In this document: positions 7,374-16,480 of the stretch, in pieces
Layout of the letters: each line of letters opens with the position of its first letter
How positions within the stretch are numbered: the stretch's first letter is position 1
Assembly: GCF_004297405.1 (NCBI RefSeq)
Contig: NZ_SCVC01000039.1
Coordinates: 107,268-171,267 of the forward strand
Direction: 5' to 3'
DNA from: Reyranella sp.
GTDB taxonomy: Bacteria; Pseudomonadota; Alphaproteobacteria; Reyranellales; Reyranellaceae
Length of the DNA: 64,000 bases
Made by a program: the position numbers and the translations under genes
Notes under the pieces: model-generated
Told to the model about the DNA's origin: nothing
Database searches by the model: none
Seen by the model: the letters and a program-made list of their open reading frames with translations, nothing else

Positions 7374-8444
7374 ATGCGGGAAAACGGCTTCCGTGCGATC
7401 GGCGGTCTGGCCCAGAAGCTCACGTCCGGCTTGGCGAAAGGCCGCGACGCGTCGGTCGTGCGACTGAAGGCGGAGTGGTCGGCTGTCGTCGGTCCGGAGC
7501 TGGCGCGCGTCACCCGGCCGGACGCGCTTCTTTCCGCCCGCGGTGCTCGCAGCAGTCGATCCGGAAGCGGCAAGGTGCTGCGCCTCAAAGTGTCTGGTGC
7601 TGCCGCGCTCGAGGTCCAGCACAGGAGCAGTCAGATCGTGGAGCGCGTAAACGCCTATTTCGGGCACCGGCTGATCGATGAACTACGCCTCGTTCAGGGC
7701 GTGATCGCTGCCCCTCCCGCCAAACCCAAGGTGAAGCGTCCCGACGCTGCCGTCGAGCGCGACATCGCAAACAAGGTTGCTGACGTGAAAGATCCTGAAC
7801 TGCGGGCTGCCCTGGCGCGGCTCGGCGCACGCATCACGACTGGACGGCGCAGCCTGTTGATCGGCGGCCTTGGGGCGCTCTTCCTCGGCGATGATCTTCG
7901 GGCGCAATCGCCGGCGAAGTTCCTCGACCCGCTGCCCGACGATCATGTGCTGGGCAAGCCCGACGCGCCGAACGTCCTGATCGACTACGCCTCCTTCACC
8001 TGCCCGCACTGCGCGAACTTCAATGCCGCCGTGATGCCGGTGTTGCGCCGCGATTGGATCGAGACCGGCAAGATGCGCCTGATCCATCGCCACTTCCCTT
8101 CCGATGGGGTGGCGACCCGCGCCAGCGTGCTGGCCGAGTGCAGCGGTCCCGACAAGTTCTTCGACGCGGTCGATACGCTGTTTCGCACTCAGGTCCAGTG
8201 GATGACCGCGCCCGATCCCGCCACGGAACTGCTGACGGTGCTGGCAGATTTCGGGGTGACGCCGGAGAAAGCGGCAGCCTGTGTCGCCAACGACCGGCTT
8301 TTGGACAAAGTCATCGCCGACGTGCAGTCCGGCCAAATGTTGGGGGTTCGGTTCACCCCGACGGTTTTCATCAACGAGCAGAACTACGGCAATCCCGGCG
8401 GTGCCGACGCCATCGCAGCAATTTTAAGTCAGGTGGGGCGGTAA
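7374..8444 (+). CDS. Single frame joining a DciA-like (DUF721) domain to a DsbA-like thioredoxin domain
   Basis: A 356-aa frame from the ATG at 7374, which follows GAAAGGG by four bases. An upstream ATG at 7320 is in frame but overlaps mutY. Residues 1 to about 115 are a DUF721/DciA domain, a family known as a replicative-helicase loader (LKAEWSAVVGPELARVTRP is typical). After a charged linker ending DPELRAALARLGAR, where DciA-like proteins in related bacteria normally end, the frame runs without a stop into TGRRSLLIGGLGALFLG, a twin-arginine-like signal. A DsbA-like thioredoxin domain with the CPHC motif (FTCPHCANF) follows. A cytoplasmic replication factor joined to an exported thiol oxidoreductase is hard to explain as one working protein. 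Separate translation of the second half is possible: the equivalent of its Met is an ATC codon at 7833, and an in-frame GTG lies at 7785. Confidence 0.75.
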   Translation: MRENGFRAIGGLAQKLTSGLAKGRDASVVRLKAEWSAVVGPELARVTRPDALLSARGARSSRSGSGKVLRLKVSGAAALEVQHRSSQIVERVNAYFGHRLIDELRLVQGVIAAPPAKPKVKRPDAAVERDIANKVADVKDPELRAALARLGARITTGRRSLLIGGLGALFLGDDLRAQSPAKFLDPLPDDHVLGKPDAPNVLIDYASFTCPHCANFNAAVMPVLRRDWIETGKMRLIHRHFPSDGVATRASVLAECSGPDKFFDAVDTLFRTQVQWMTAPDPATELLTVLADFGVTPEKAAACVANDRLLDKVIADVQSGQMLGVRFTPTVFINEQNYGNPGGADAIAAILSQVGR

Positions 8445-8498
8445 ACGTTTGACTCCCCACAGGCGTAATTCCCAAGATGTAGTGGAGAGGAAGACGGA

Positions 8499-9158
8499 AT
8501 GCGGAATATCTTGATCGTCGCCGGCGGGGTCGTGGCGGTGGCCGCGATTGCGGCTGGCGCCTATTTCGGCACCCGTCCTGCTACTACCGGCACGGCGCCC
8601 GTGGCCGCCGTGGCGACCCCGGATTCGTCTGCTTTGGCGGCCGTTCAGCCCGGCGACCATGTCCTGGGCGATCCCAAGGCCCCGATCACCGTCATCGAGT
8701 ATGCCTCGCTGACCTGCTCGCACTGTGCGCAATTCCACACGCATGTCCTGCCCGAGATCAAGAAGAAGTGGATCGATACCGGCAAGGTGAAGCTGGTCTA
8801 TCGCGACTTCCCGCTCGACCAGGTAGCGGCCAAGGCCGCCCAGATCGCCGAATGCGCCGGCAACGACCGTTATTTCGGCGTCCTCGACATCATTTTCCGC
8901 GGCCAGCCGCAATGGGCGGCCTCGTCCGATCCGCTGGTCGAACTCGCCAAGCCGCTGCGCATCGCGGGCATCGGCGAGAACGAAATCAAGGCATGCCTCG
9001 CCAACGAGGCGATGAGCAACGCCGTGATCAACGACTACAAGGCCGGTGAGCAGATGGGCGTCAACTCGACGCCGACGCTGTTCATCAACGGCCAGCTCTA
9101 TCGTGGCTCGCGCTCGGTCGAGGATCTCGACGGCGTATTCAGCAAGCTAGCCAAGTAA
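8499..9158 (+). CDS. DsbA family thiol-disulfide oxidoreductase with CSHC motif
   Basis: A 219-aa membrane-anchored or exported thioredoxin-fold protein. It begins with a hydrophobic segment (residues 3-22, ILIVAGGVVAVAAIAAGAYF), then a low-complexity linker, then the DSBA domain with the redox motif LTCSHCAQFHTH. The cis-Pro loop is NSTPTLFINGQ. Its mature sequence closely parallels the DsbA-like half of the gene just upstream (shared DHVLG-KP/DP-AP start, P-HFP/DFP-like segment, FTPTVFIN/STPTLFIN loop), so the two are probably tandem duplicates. It likely oxidises or isomerises disulfides in the periplasm. It lies 22 bases before smc, a conserved neighbourhood in alphaproteobacteria. Confidence 0.87.
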   Translation: MRNILIVAGGVVAVAAIAAGAYFGTRPATTGTAPVAAVATPDSSALAAVQPGDHVLGDPKAPITVIEYASLTCSHCAQFHTHVLPEIKKKWIDTGKVKLVYRDFPLDQVAAKAAQIAECAGNDRYFGVLDIIFRGQPQWAASSDPLVELAKPLRIAGIGENEIKACLANEAMSNAVINDYKAGEQMGVNSTPTLFINGQLYRGSRSVEDLDGVFSKLAK

Positions 9159-9180
9159 GTAACAGACAGGCGTGGTGTAG

Positions 9181-12100
9181 ATGGTCCAGTTCGACAAGCT
9201 CCGGCTCTCCGGCTTCAAGTCATTCGTCGATCCGACGGAGCTCGCCATCGAGCCCGGGATGACCGGAATCGTCGGGCCCAACGGCTGCGGAAAGTCGAAC
9301 CTCGTCGAAGCGCTCAAGTGGGTGATGGGCGAAACCTCGGCCAAGCAGATGCGTGGCAGCGAGATGGAGGACGTCATCTTCGCGGGCGCCGGCACGCGGC
9401 CGGCGCGCAACATCGCCGAAGTGATGCTGTCGCTGGACAACAAGACCCGCACTGCGCCTGCCCTGGTGAACGACACCGACCAGCTTGACGTCACGCGCCG
9501 CATCGAGCGCGGCCACGGTTCGGCCTATTCGGTGAACGGCCGTGATATTCGTGCCCGCGACGTGCAGACTCTGTTCGCCGATGCCGCCACGGGGTCACGC
9601 TCGACAGCTCTCGTCAGTCAGGGCCGTATCGGGACCCTGATCAATGCCAAGCCGGCCGACCGCCGCATGGTCATCGACGAGGCGGCCGGCATCACCGGCC
9701 TCTATGCCCGCCGTCACGAGGCCGAGCTGCGCTTGCGCGCCGCCGAGCAGAACCTCGCCCGCGTGCAGGACGTGCTGGTGGCCCTTGAGGAGCAGCACAA
9801 GGGCCTGAAGCGCCAGGCGCGCCAAGCCAGCCGTTACCGCAACCTCTCCGACCACATCCGCCGTGCCGAAGCCTCCGTGCTGGCGCTGAAGCTCGCCAAT
9901 GCCGAACGTGAACTGGCCGAGTCGGGCGAGCGGCTGAAGGAAGCCGAGGCGCAGGTCGCCGATCTCACGCGTCTGGTAGGCCTTGCCACCACGGCGCAGG
10001 CCGAAGCAGCCACCGCCTTGCCGCCGCTGCGCAACGACGAGGCGGCCGCCGCTGCTGCCCTGCAGCGCCTGCGCGTGGCGCACGATGCACTGACGGCCGA
10101 AGCCGAGCGTGTCGCCGCCGCGCAGCTCGAAGCCGAAACCCGCCTGCAGCAGACCGAACAGGACCTTGCTCGCGAGCAGGGGCGCAAGGGTGACGCCGAG
10201 ACCGCCATTGCCGATCTCGACAGCCAGCGTGGCCGTCTGGAAGAGGAACAGGTAGGCGAAGAGGATCGTGCCGAGGCCGCGCAGGAGGCACGCGACACGG
10301 CTCAGGCCGAGACGGCCACAGCCGAGACCGAGCACGATCAGCTCACCCGTCAGATTGCCGCCGACGAGGCGCTGCGCCAGAGCGTCAGCCGCGAACTGTC
10401 CGAGCTGCAGGATCGCCTGCGCCGCCTGACCGTGCGCCGCGACGAGGTCGCCGCGCAGCAGCAGCAGATCGAGAACGAGCTGGCGAACCTGCCGGCGCTG
10501 CCCGAGGTCGAGGAAGCTCTCGAAGCCGCTCGCGTGGCTTTGGAAGAGGCGCGTTACCAGGGCCAGGAAGCGATCGAAGCGGCCCGCGAAGCCGAGCGCT
10601 ACGAATCCGAGGCGGCCCGCACCGCGGTCGCCAAGGCCGAGGCCGAGCGCCAGGACATGGAGCGCGCTCGCGCAGCCGAGCGTCAGGCCGCCGAGGCCAG
10701 TCATGCCGGCGCCGTCGAAACTCTCCAGAAAACCAACGCACGCCTGACCAAGCTGCGCGCCGAAGAAGCGGGCGTTGCCGCTGCGCTCAAGTCGGCGGCT
10801 GACTCGCTCTGGCCGCCGCTGCTCGATGCGCTGACCGTCGAGCCGGGCTTCGAGAAGGCGCTGGGTGCGGCGTTCGGCGACGAGCTCGAAGCCTCGTCGG
10901 ATCGCGGTGCGCCGGTGCACTGGCTGCCGTTCGAACCGCTGGCCGATGCGCCGGCGCTGCCGGAAGGCGCGACGCCGCTCGGCGCCCATGTCCAGACCCT
11001 GCCGGAACTCGCCCGGCGCCTGGCCTTCATCGGCATCGTGGCGGACGACGTTACGGGTGCTGCGCTGCAAGCCGGCCTTAAGCCCGGCCAACAGCTCGTC
11101 AGCCGCGAAGGCGCGGTCTGGCGCTGGGACGGTTACACGATGCGGGCCGGCGCCCCCTCTACCGCCGCCGTACGTCTCAGCCAGCGCAACCGCCTGGCCG
11201 AGATCCGTCTCCAGATCGATGGAGTGGTGGTCGAACAGACGGCCGAACAGGCCCGCGTCGACGCCGAGAAAATCTGGCTTGCCGCTGCCCGCGATGCCGA
11301 GAAGACCTGCGTCGAGCAGGCACGCGCGCACGAGCGTCAGATCGCCGAGGGATCGCGCCGCAAGGCTCAGGAAGCAGGCGAGGCGACGCGCGCGGCCGAA
11401 CGGGCTTCGCAGTCGGCGATCTCTGCTGCCGAGCGTCATGCCACGCAGGCACGCGATCGTCATGTCGAGGTGGCGCGCCGCACCGATCAACTGCGGACGC
11501 GTCTGAACGGCATCGAGCAGGTTCGTACCGAAGTGACCGGCGACATCGCTGACGTCGAGATGCGTCGCACCTTCCGCGAGGCGCGCCTGTCGTCGATCTC
11601 CGATACGCAGGCCGACCGCGTCGAAGCCGGCCAGCTCCGTGCGCGCATTGCCGAGCTGCGGGCGGCCCTCGTCGAAGCCGAAGGCCAGTGCAACCGTCTT
11701 GCACGCGAGGCGGCGATGCGGGTCGAGCGGCTGGCGCAGATCGCGCAGGACCGCGACGGCTGGGCCAAGCGCCTGGGCGATGCCGACGGCCAGATCGTCG
11801 AACTCGACGCCCGCCGCGAACAGACCGCCGCGGCGATTTCCGAGTTGGCCGCCAAGCCGGAGGAGATCGAGGCCAAGCGCGAGACGCTGGCCGACGAGAT
11901 CGCCAAAGCCGAGGTCAATCGCCAGGAAGCCGCCGACCGGCTGGCTATCGGCGAGACGCGGCTCGGCGAAGCGGACAAGGCGCTGAGGCAGGCCGAGACC
12001 GAGATGGGTCAGGCGCGCGAGAGCCGCGTGCGCCGCGAGGGCCTGATGGAGCAGGCGACCAAGGATCGCGAGGCGGTCGTCGAACGTATCGTCGAGCGCC

Positions 12101-12837
12101 TGCGTTGCGAGCCCGACGGTGTGCTGGCGCTGGCCGAGGTCCAGACGCTGGACGAGCTGCCTGAACTCGACAAGGCCGAGCACAAGCTCGAACGCCTAGT
12201 GCACGAGCGCGAGACCATGGGCGCGGTGAACCTGCGTGCCGAGGAAGAAGCCAACGAACTCGAGCAGCAGATCACCGGCATGACGACCGAACGCGACGAT
12301 CTGGTCGCCGCCATCGGTCGCCTGCGCCAGGGCATCCAGAGCCTGAACCGCGAAGGCCGCGAGCGCTTCCTCGCTGCCTTCGAGCAGGTCAGCGGTCACT
12401 TCCAGCAGCTCTTCACCAAGCTGTTCGGTGGCGGCAAGGCCGAACTTCGACTCACCGAGTCAGAAGACCCGCTCGAGGCCGGCCTTGAGATCCATGCCAG
12501 CCCGCCAGGCAAGAAGCTGCAGGTGATGTCGCTGCTCTCGGGCGGCGAGCAGGCGCTGACGGCTCTGTCGTTGCTGTTCGCGGTGTTCATGACCAACCCG
12601 GCGCCGATCTGCGTGCTGGACGAGGTGGACGCACCGCTGGACGATCTGAACGTGGAACGCTTCTGCGGCCTGGTGAACGACATCGCCGGCCGTACCGACA
12701 CGCGCTTCCTGATCATCACCCACCATCGCGTCACGATGGCGCGCATGGATCGTCTTTACGGCGTGACCATGGCCGAGCAAGGCGTGTCCCAGCTCGTCTC
12801 GGTCAACCTGATGGAGGCCGACCGACTGGTGGCCTGA
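9181..12837 (+). CDS. smc: Chromosome segregation ATPase SMC
   Basis: A 1218-aa structural maintenance of chromosomes protein. The N-terminal Walker A is GPNGCGKS at residues 32-39. Long Ala/Glu/Arg-rich coiled coils (about 170-530 and 680-1040) flank a hinge at about 540-670. The C-terminal head has the ABC signature LLSGGEQALTALSLLFA near residue 1118 and the Walker B ICVLDEVDAPLDD near 1142. SMC forms a ring with ScpA/ScpB and compacts newly replicated origins. The length is typical. The strong coiled-coil codon bias produces long open antisense frames here that are not genes. A hairpin terminator lies 42 bases beyond the stop. Confidence 0.97.
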   Translation: MVQFDKLRLSGFKSFVDPTELAIEPGMTGIVGPNGCGKSNLVEALKWVMGETSAKQMRGSEMEDVIFAGAGTRPARNIAEVMLSLDNKTRTAPALVNDTDQLDVTRRIERGHGSAYSVNGRDIRARDVQTLFADAATGSRSTALVSQGRIGTLINAKPADRRMVIDEAAGITGLYARRHEAELRLRAAEQNLARVQDVLVALEEQHKGLKRQARQASRYRNLSDHIRRAEASVLALKLANAERELAESGERLKEAEAQVADLTRLVGLATTAQAEAATALPPLRNDEAAAAAALQRLRVAHDALTAEAERVAAAQLEAETRLQQTEQDLAREQGRKGDAETAIADLDSQRGRLEEEQVGEEDRAEAAQEARDTAQAETATAETEHDQLTRQIAADEALRQSVSRELSELQDRLRRLTVRRDEVAAQQQQIENELANLPALPEVEEALEAARVALEEARYQGQEAIEAAREAERYESEAARTAVAKAEAERQDMERARAAERQAAEASHAGAVETLQKTNARLTKLRAEEAGVAAALKSAADSLWPPLLDALTVEPGFEKALGAAFGDELEASSDRGAPVHWLPFEPLADAPALPEGATPLGAHVQTLPELARRLAFIGIVADDVTGAALQAGLKPGQQLVSREGAVWRWDGYTMRAGAPSTAAVRLSQRNRLAEIRLQIDGVVVEQTAEQARVDAEKIWLAAARDAEKTCVEQARAHERQIAEGSRRKAQEAGEATRAAERASQSAISAAERHATQARDRHVEVARRTDQLRTRLNGIEQVRTEVTGDIADVEMRRTFREARLSSISDTQADRVEAGQLRARIAELRAALVEAEGQCNRLAREAAMRVERLAQIAQDRDGWAKRLGDADGQIVELDARREQTAAAISELAAKPEEIEAKRETLADEIAKAEVNRQEAADRLAIGETRLGEADKALRQAETEMGQARESRVRREGLMEQATKDREAVVERIVERLRCEPDGVLALAEVQTLDELPELDKAEHKLERLVHERETMGAVNLRAEEEANELEQQITGMTTERDDLVAAIGRLRQGIQSLNREGRERFLAAFEQVSGHFQQLFTKLFGGGKAELRLTESEDPLEAGLEIHASPPGKKLQVMSLLSGGEQALTALSLLFAVFMTNPAPICVLDEVDAPLDDLNVERFCGLVNDIAGRTDTRFLIITHHRVTMARMDRLYGVTMAEQGVSQLVSVNLMEADRLVA

Positions 12838-12879
12838 GTCGATTTCAAGCAAGCAAGACTATCTTCCTCTCGAATGACT

Positions 12880-12915
12880 GGGCGCCGGCGGGCCTGAGCC
12901 GGCGCCCTTCTCTTT
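12880..12915 (+). terminator. Rho-independent terminator after smc
   Basis: A perfect 10-base stem GGGCGCCGGC / GCCGGCGCCC (12880-12889 and 12898-12907) with an 8-base loop is followed by TTCTCTTT. It separates the dciA/dsbA/smc run from dapE. Confidence 0.8.
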
Positions 12916-12942
12916 GGAAGGGGGCGGATGTAGTGTCCGCCA

Positions 12943-14130
12943 ATGCCCGATACACTGGCTCCGACTGTCACAGATGTCGTCGAACTGACGCGCACCCTGG
13001 TCCGCTGCGAGAGCGTGACGCCGAAGGAAGCTGGTGCGCTGCAGCTCCTGGAGCGCACGCTGGAGCCACTGGGCTTCCGTTGCGAGCGCATGGATTTCAC
13101 ACAGGCCGGCACTGACGACGTCGCCAACCTCTATGCCCGAATCGGGACTGGCGGCCGCCATTTCTGTTTTGCGGGGCATTCCGACGTGGTGCCGGTAGGC
13201 GATCTCTCCTCCTGGACGATCGGTCCCTTCTCGGCAGAGCTCTCGGGCGGCTACCTGTTCGGCCGCGGCGCTGCCGACATGAAGGGCGCCATCGCGGCCT
13301 TCACCGATGCTACTGCCCGTTTCCTCAGCCGTCGCGGCCGCGACTTCGGCGGTTCGATCAGCCTGTTGATCACCGGCGACGAGGAGGGGCCTGCGGTCAA
13401 CGGCACCGTGAAGATGCTGAAGCGTCTTGCCGAGCGTGGCGAGACCATCGATGCCTGCGTGGTCGGAGAGCCCACGAGTTCGAAGCGTTTCGGCGACATG
13501 ATGAAGATCGGCCGGCGCGGCAGCATGACGGTAGACCTGACGGTGCGCGGCGTGCAGGGCCATGTCGCCTATCCCGAGCGACTCGACAATGCCGTCCATC
13601 GCCTGTCGGCCATCATCGAGGCGCTGGTGCGCGAGCCGATCGACAAGGGCAGCACACATTTCCAGCCGACGTCGCTGCAGTTCACCACTGTCGATGTCGG
13701 CAACAAGGCGACCAATATCGCACCGGGTGTCGTGCGGGCCCGCTTCAACACGCGCTTCAACGATCTCTGGACCTCCAAGACGCTGCTGGCGCATCTGCAG
13801 GAACGCATCGAACGCGCGAGCGCTGCGGTCGGCGGCAATGGCACGATCGAGTACGAGGTCTCGGTCTCGGGCGAGTCGTTCTATACGCCGCCGGGGCCGC
13901 TCAGCGATCTCGTCGCTGGCGCGATCCGCGACGTCGCGGGCGTCGAGGCCGAGCTTTCGACCACTGGCGGCACCTCGGATGCACGTTTCATCCGCAGCTA
14001 CTGTCCGGTCCTCGAGTTCGGTCTGGTGGGCGAGAGCATGCACAAGGTCGACGAGAAGAGCGCGATCGCCGACCTCAAGACGCTGGCCCGCGTCTACGAA
14101 ACGGTGCTCGACCGCTACTTCACGGCCTGA
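12943..14130 (+). CDS. dapE: Succinyl-diaminopimelate desuccinylase
   Basis: A 395-aa M20-family metallohydrolase of the lysine/diaminopimelate pathway, cleaving N-succinyl-LL-DAP to LL-DAP and succinate. Zinc-site motifs are visible: CFAGHSDVVPVG (His), GRGAADMKG (Asp), ITGDEEGPAVNGT (catalytic Glu and bridging acid) and VVGEPTSS, with the C-terminal GGTSDARFI and LVGESMHKVDE. The length matches the family. The following membrane-protein gene starts 8 bases later at a GTG, so the two are probably translated from one message. dapE is often next to dapD, which is not seen here. Confidence 0.95.
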   Translation: MPDTLAPTVTDVVELTRTLVRCESVTPKEAGALQLLERTLEPLGFRCERMDFTQAGTDDVANLYARIGTGGRHFCFAGHSDVVPVGDLSSWTIGPFSAELSGGYLFGRGAADMKGAIAAFTDATARFLSRRGRDFGGSISLLITGDEEGPAVNGTVKMLKRLAERGETIDACVVGEPTSSKRFGDMMKIGRRGSMTVDLTVRGVQGHVAYPERLDNAVHRLSAIIEALVREPIDKGSTHFQPTSLQFTTVDVGNKATNIAPGVVRARFNTRFNDLWTSKTLLAHLQERIERASAAVGGNGTIEYEVSVSGESFYTPPGPLSDLVAGAIRDVAGVEAELSTTGGTSDARFIRSYCPVLEFGLVGESMHKVDEKSAIADLKTLARVYETVLDRYFTA

Positions 14131-14137
14131 GCGGATC

Positions 14138-14725
14138 GTGCTGAGCGTCGGGGAAATCGCCCGCGGCATGCAGGGAGCGCTCGCTTTCCTGCAGCGCGAT
14201 CCTGCGGCGCCGTCCTACTTCGAGAATACTGCCGAGAGCTGCCTGCGTTCGTTCCAGGTGATGGCGCTGGTGGCGCCGCTCTACATCGTGGTGATGATGA
14301 TTCTCTACTCGAACGTCACGACGACGGCCGAGGGTTGGGAGATCGTTTTCGTCGAGGCGCTGCGCTACACCGTCGACTGGCTGCTGTTTCCCGTCATTTT
14401 CTACGAGATCGCCCGGCGCCAGAGCTGGCTCGGCATCTATCCGCGCTACATCGCGGCGCTCAACTGGGTGAACCTGCCGCTCACCATCGTGGCGGTGGTT
14501 GCCATCATCCTGGCGTCGATCCTGCCGACGGCCGTTGCCGTCCTGATCCAGCTCGGTCTCTATGGCCTGCTCTTCTACTGGTTCCTCGCCGTGACGCGGT
14601 CGGTCCTGAAGACGGGCTGGCTGCATTCGTTCATGCTGCTGCTGGTCAACTGGCTGCCGTCGCGTTTCCTGTCATTGATCGTCGATCGTTTCCTCGGCAT
14701 CGTTCCGATGGCGACCGGGACCTAG
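14138..14725 (+). CDS. Conserved membrane protein of unknown function
   Basis: A 195-aa protein if started at the GTG at 14138 (an ATG at 14168 is the other choice). After a polar N-terminus it has four or five hydrophobic segments: MALVAPLYIVVMMILYSNV, a segment around DWLLFPVIFYEIA, NLPLTIVAVVAIILASILP, AVAVLIQLGLYGLLFYWFLA, and a shorter one near LHSFMLLLVNWLP. No catalytic motif is seen. The position directly after dapE suggests co-transcription. Its last 54 bases overlap the 3' end of truA on the other strand. I do not recognise the family; it is not obviously a transporter. Confidence 0.7.
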   Translation: MLSVGEIARGMQGALAFLQRDPAAPSYFENTAESCLRSFQVMALVAPLYIVVMMILYSNVTTTAEGWEIVFVEALRYTVDWLLFPVIFYEIARRQSWLGIYPRYIAALNWVNLPLTIVAVVAIILASILPTAVAVLIQLGLYGLLFYWFLAVTRSVLKTGWLHSFMLLLVNWLPSRFLSLIVDRFLGIVPMATGT

Positions 14726-15463
14726 ATCGTAACGCACTTCCATGAAGCAAAGACCTTGCGGCGGTGCCGTCGGGCCGGCGCGCGTGCGGTCGCGCGCCGC
14801 CAGCGCTTCCTCGACATCGCGGCGGCTCCATTGACCACGGCCTACGAACTGCAACGTGCCAGCCAGGATCCGCACCTGATTGTGGAGGAAGGAGCGGGCG
14901 CCGACGTCGATCGTGATCTCGTTGCCATTGCGGCTGACCTCGAGCAGGTCCAACGTCTTGATGGCCGAGGGCGACTGACATGCCGTCGAGCGAAAGCTGT
15001 TGAAGTCGTGGTGTCCCACCAGAACTGACGCCGCATCGGCCATCGCCGCCGCGTCGAGCGGCACGGGGACGTGCCAGAACTGGCCACGATCGAGGGCGGG
15101 CGGCGCGCGGCGATTGATGATGCGATAGCGATAGCGCCGCCAGGTCGCCGAGAAGCGCGCATGGAAATTCGCCGGCGCCGGCTCGGCTTGCACGACAACG
15201 ATGGGATGCGGCTTCAGGTGGAAGTTGAGCGCCGACCGCACCGTGTCGGTAGGCTTCTCATGGGTGATGTCGAAGTGGGCCACCTGGCCGCGGGCATGGA
15301 CGCCGGCATCGGTGCGGCCGGCGCCGATGACGGAGACGCGTTCGCCGCAGAAGGCGAAGACGGCGTCCTCGAGCGCTCCCTGGATCGAAAGGCCATTGTG
15401 CTGGCGTTGCCAACCGACGAAGGGTTCGCCGTCGTATTCGATGGTGAGTTTGTAGCGTGGCAC
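14672..15463 (-). CDS. truA: tRNA pseudouridine(38-40) synthase TruA
   Basis: A 263-aa pseudouridine synthase. The GTG at 15463 starts the family-typical MPRYKLTIEYDG. A longer frame upstream would overlap fmt and adds unrelated sequence. The catalytic Asp is Asp52 in the GAGRTDAGVHA motif. It modifies U38-U40 of the anticodon stem. It begins 4 bases after the fmt stop, giving the common fmt-truA unit. The protein ends with a tail after the conserved GLCFMEVRYDL that overlaps the convergent membrane-protein gene by 54 bases. Confidence 0.94.
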   Translation of the reverse strand: MPRYKLTIEYDGEPFVGWQRQHNGLSIQGALEDAVFAFCGERVSVIGAGRTDAGVHARGQVAHFDITHEKPTDTVRSALNFHLKPHPIVVVQAEPAPANFHARFSATWRRYRYRIINRRAPPALDRGQFWHVPVPLDAAAMADAASVLVGHHDFNSFRSTACQSPSAIKTLDLLEVSRNGNEITIDVGARSFLHNQVRILAGTLQFVGRGQWSRRDVEEALAARDRTRAGPTAPPQGLCFMEVRYDLGPGRHRNDAEETIDDQ

Positions 15464-15467
15464 GGCG

Positions 15468-16430
15468 TCAGGTCGGCAAGCGCACGACCGCGGGCGACGC
15501 CAGCACCGTTCCGGCGTCGAGGGCAAAGCCGCGCAAAAAGGAATCGGCCGCCTGTGCCGACTTGCCCGGCCGCTGCAGCTTCAGGAGCTTCAATCCGCCC
15601 ACGCCGCAGGTCACGACGGGAAAGCCATCACGCGCGATGCTGATCGTGCCTGGCGCGCCGCCGGCCAAAGTGAGGGTCGCCGCCAGCACCTTGATGCGCT
15701 CGACGCCATTGTCCCTGGGAGCTTCGAACGACGTGCCAGGCCACGGATGAAAGGCGCGCACCTTGCGTTCGAGTTCGGCGGCGGGCCGACGCCAGTCGAG
15801 CACGCCTTCCTCCTTGCCGAGCTTGTGGGCATAGGTGACGCCTTGCTCGGGCTGTACGACGGCGTCGATGCTCTTGCGCATCAGCCCGTCGAGCGTGGAG
15901 ACGATCAGGCGCGCACCCAGCTCTGCCAATCGGTCGTGTACGCTTTCGGCAGTGTCGGCCGCGGAGATCGGTGTGCTTTCCGCCAGCAGCATCGGGCCGG
16001 TATCGAGGCCTTCGTCCATGCGCATGGTGGTGACCCCCGTCTCGGCATCGCCTGCCAGGATGGCGCGATGGATCGGCGCGGCACCACGCCAGCGCGGCAG
16101 CAAGGAGCCGTGGATGTTGATGCAGCCCAGGACCGGCGCGTCGAGGAAACTCTTGGGCAGGATATGGCCGTAGGACACGACCACGGCAGCGTCGAGATCG
16201 AGCGCTTTGAAAGACGCCGCTTCCTCGTCGCTTTTGAGGCTTCGCGGTGTGTGAACAGACAAGCCGAGCTGGTCGGCAAGCTCGTGCACCGGTGTCTTGC
16301 GTTCCTGCTGGCCACGGCCCGCAGGCTTGGGAGCTCTCGTATAGACGGCGGCCACGTCGTGACCGGCCTCGACCAGGGCTCGCAGAGCGGGCACGGCGAA
16401 TGCGGAAGTGCCAAGGAACGCAATCTTCAT
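15468..16430 (-). CDS. fmt: Methionyl-tRNA formyltransferase
   Basis: A 320-aa enzyme that formylates Met-tRNAi using 10-formyl-THF. The N-terminal Rossmann part begins MKIAFLGTSAFAVPAL and contains the catalytic motif INIHGSLLPRWRGAAPI and the DEGLDTGPML segment. The C-terminal OB-like domain follows LGKEEGVLDWRRPA. It is followed by truA. The deformylase gene def, often the first gene of this unit, is not upstream; instead zapE is divergent across a 50-base gap. Confidence 0.95.
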   Translation of the reverse strand: MKIAFLGTSAFAVPALRALVEAGHDVAAVYTRAPKPAGRGQQERKTPVHELADQLGLSVHTPRSLKSDEEAASFKALDLDAAVVVSYGHILPKSFLDAPVLGCINIHGSLLPRWRGAAPIHRAILAGDAETGVTTMRMDEGLDTGPMLLAESTPISAADTAESVHDRLAELGARLIVSTLDGLMRKSIDAVVQPEQGVTYAHKLGKEEGVLDWRRPAAELERKVRAFHPWPGTSFEAPRDNGVERIKVLAATLTLAGGAPGTISIARDGFPVVTCGVGGLKLLKLQRPGKSAQAADSFLRGFALDAGTVLASPAVVRLPT

Positions 16431-16480
16431 CGCCGCACCTTATAGGCAGCAGAGCGGCGGTGAGCTAGGTATGCGGTTCA

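Noticed and set aside
9595..12183. An 862-residue minus-strand frame inside smc
   Set aside because: Its Leu/Gly/Arg-rich repeats mirror the Ala/Glu/Arg coiled-coil codons of smc; no family is recognisable.
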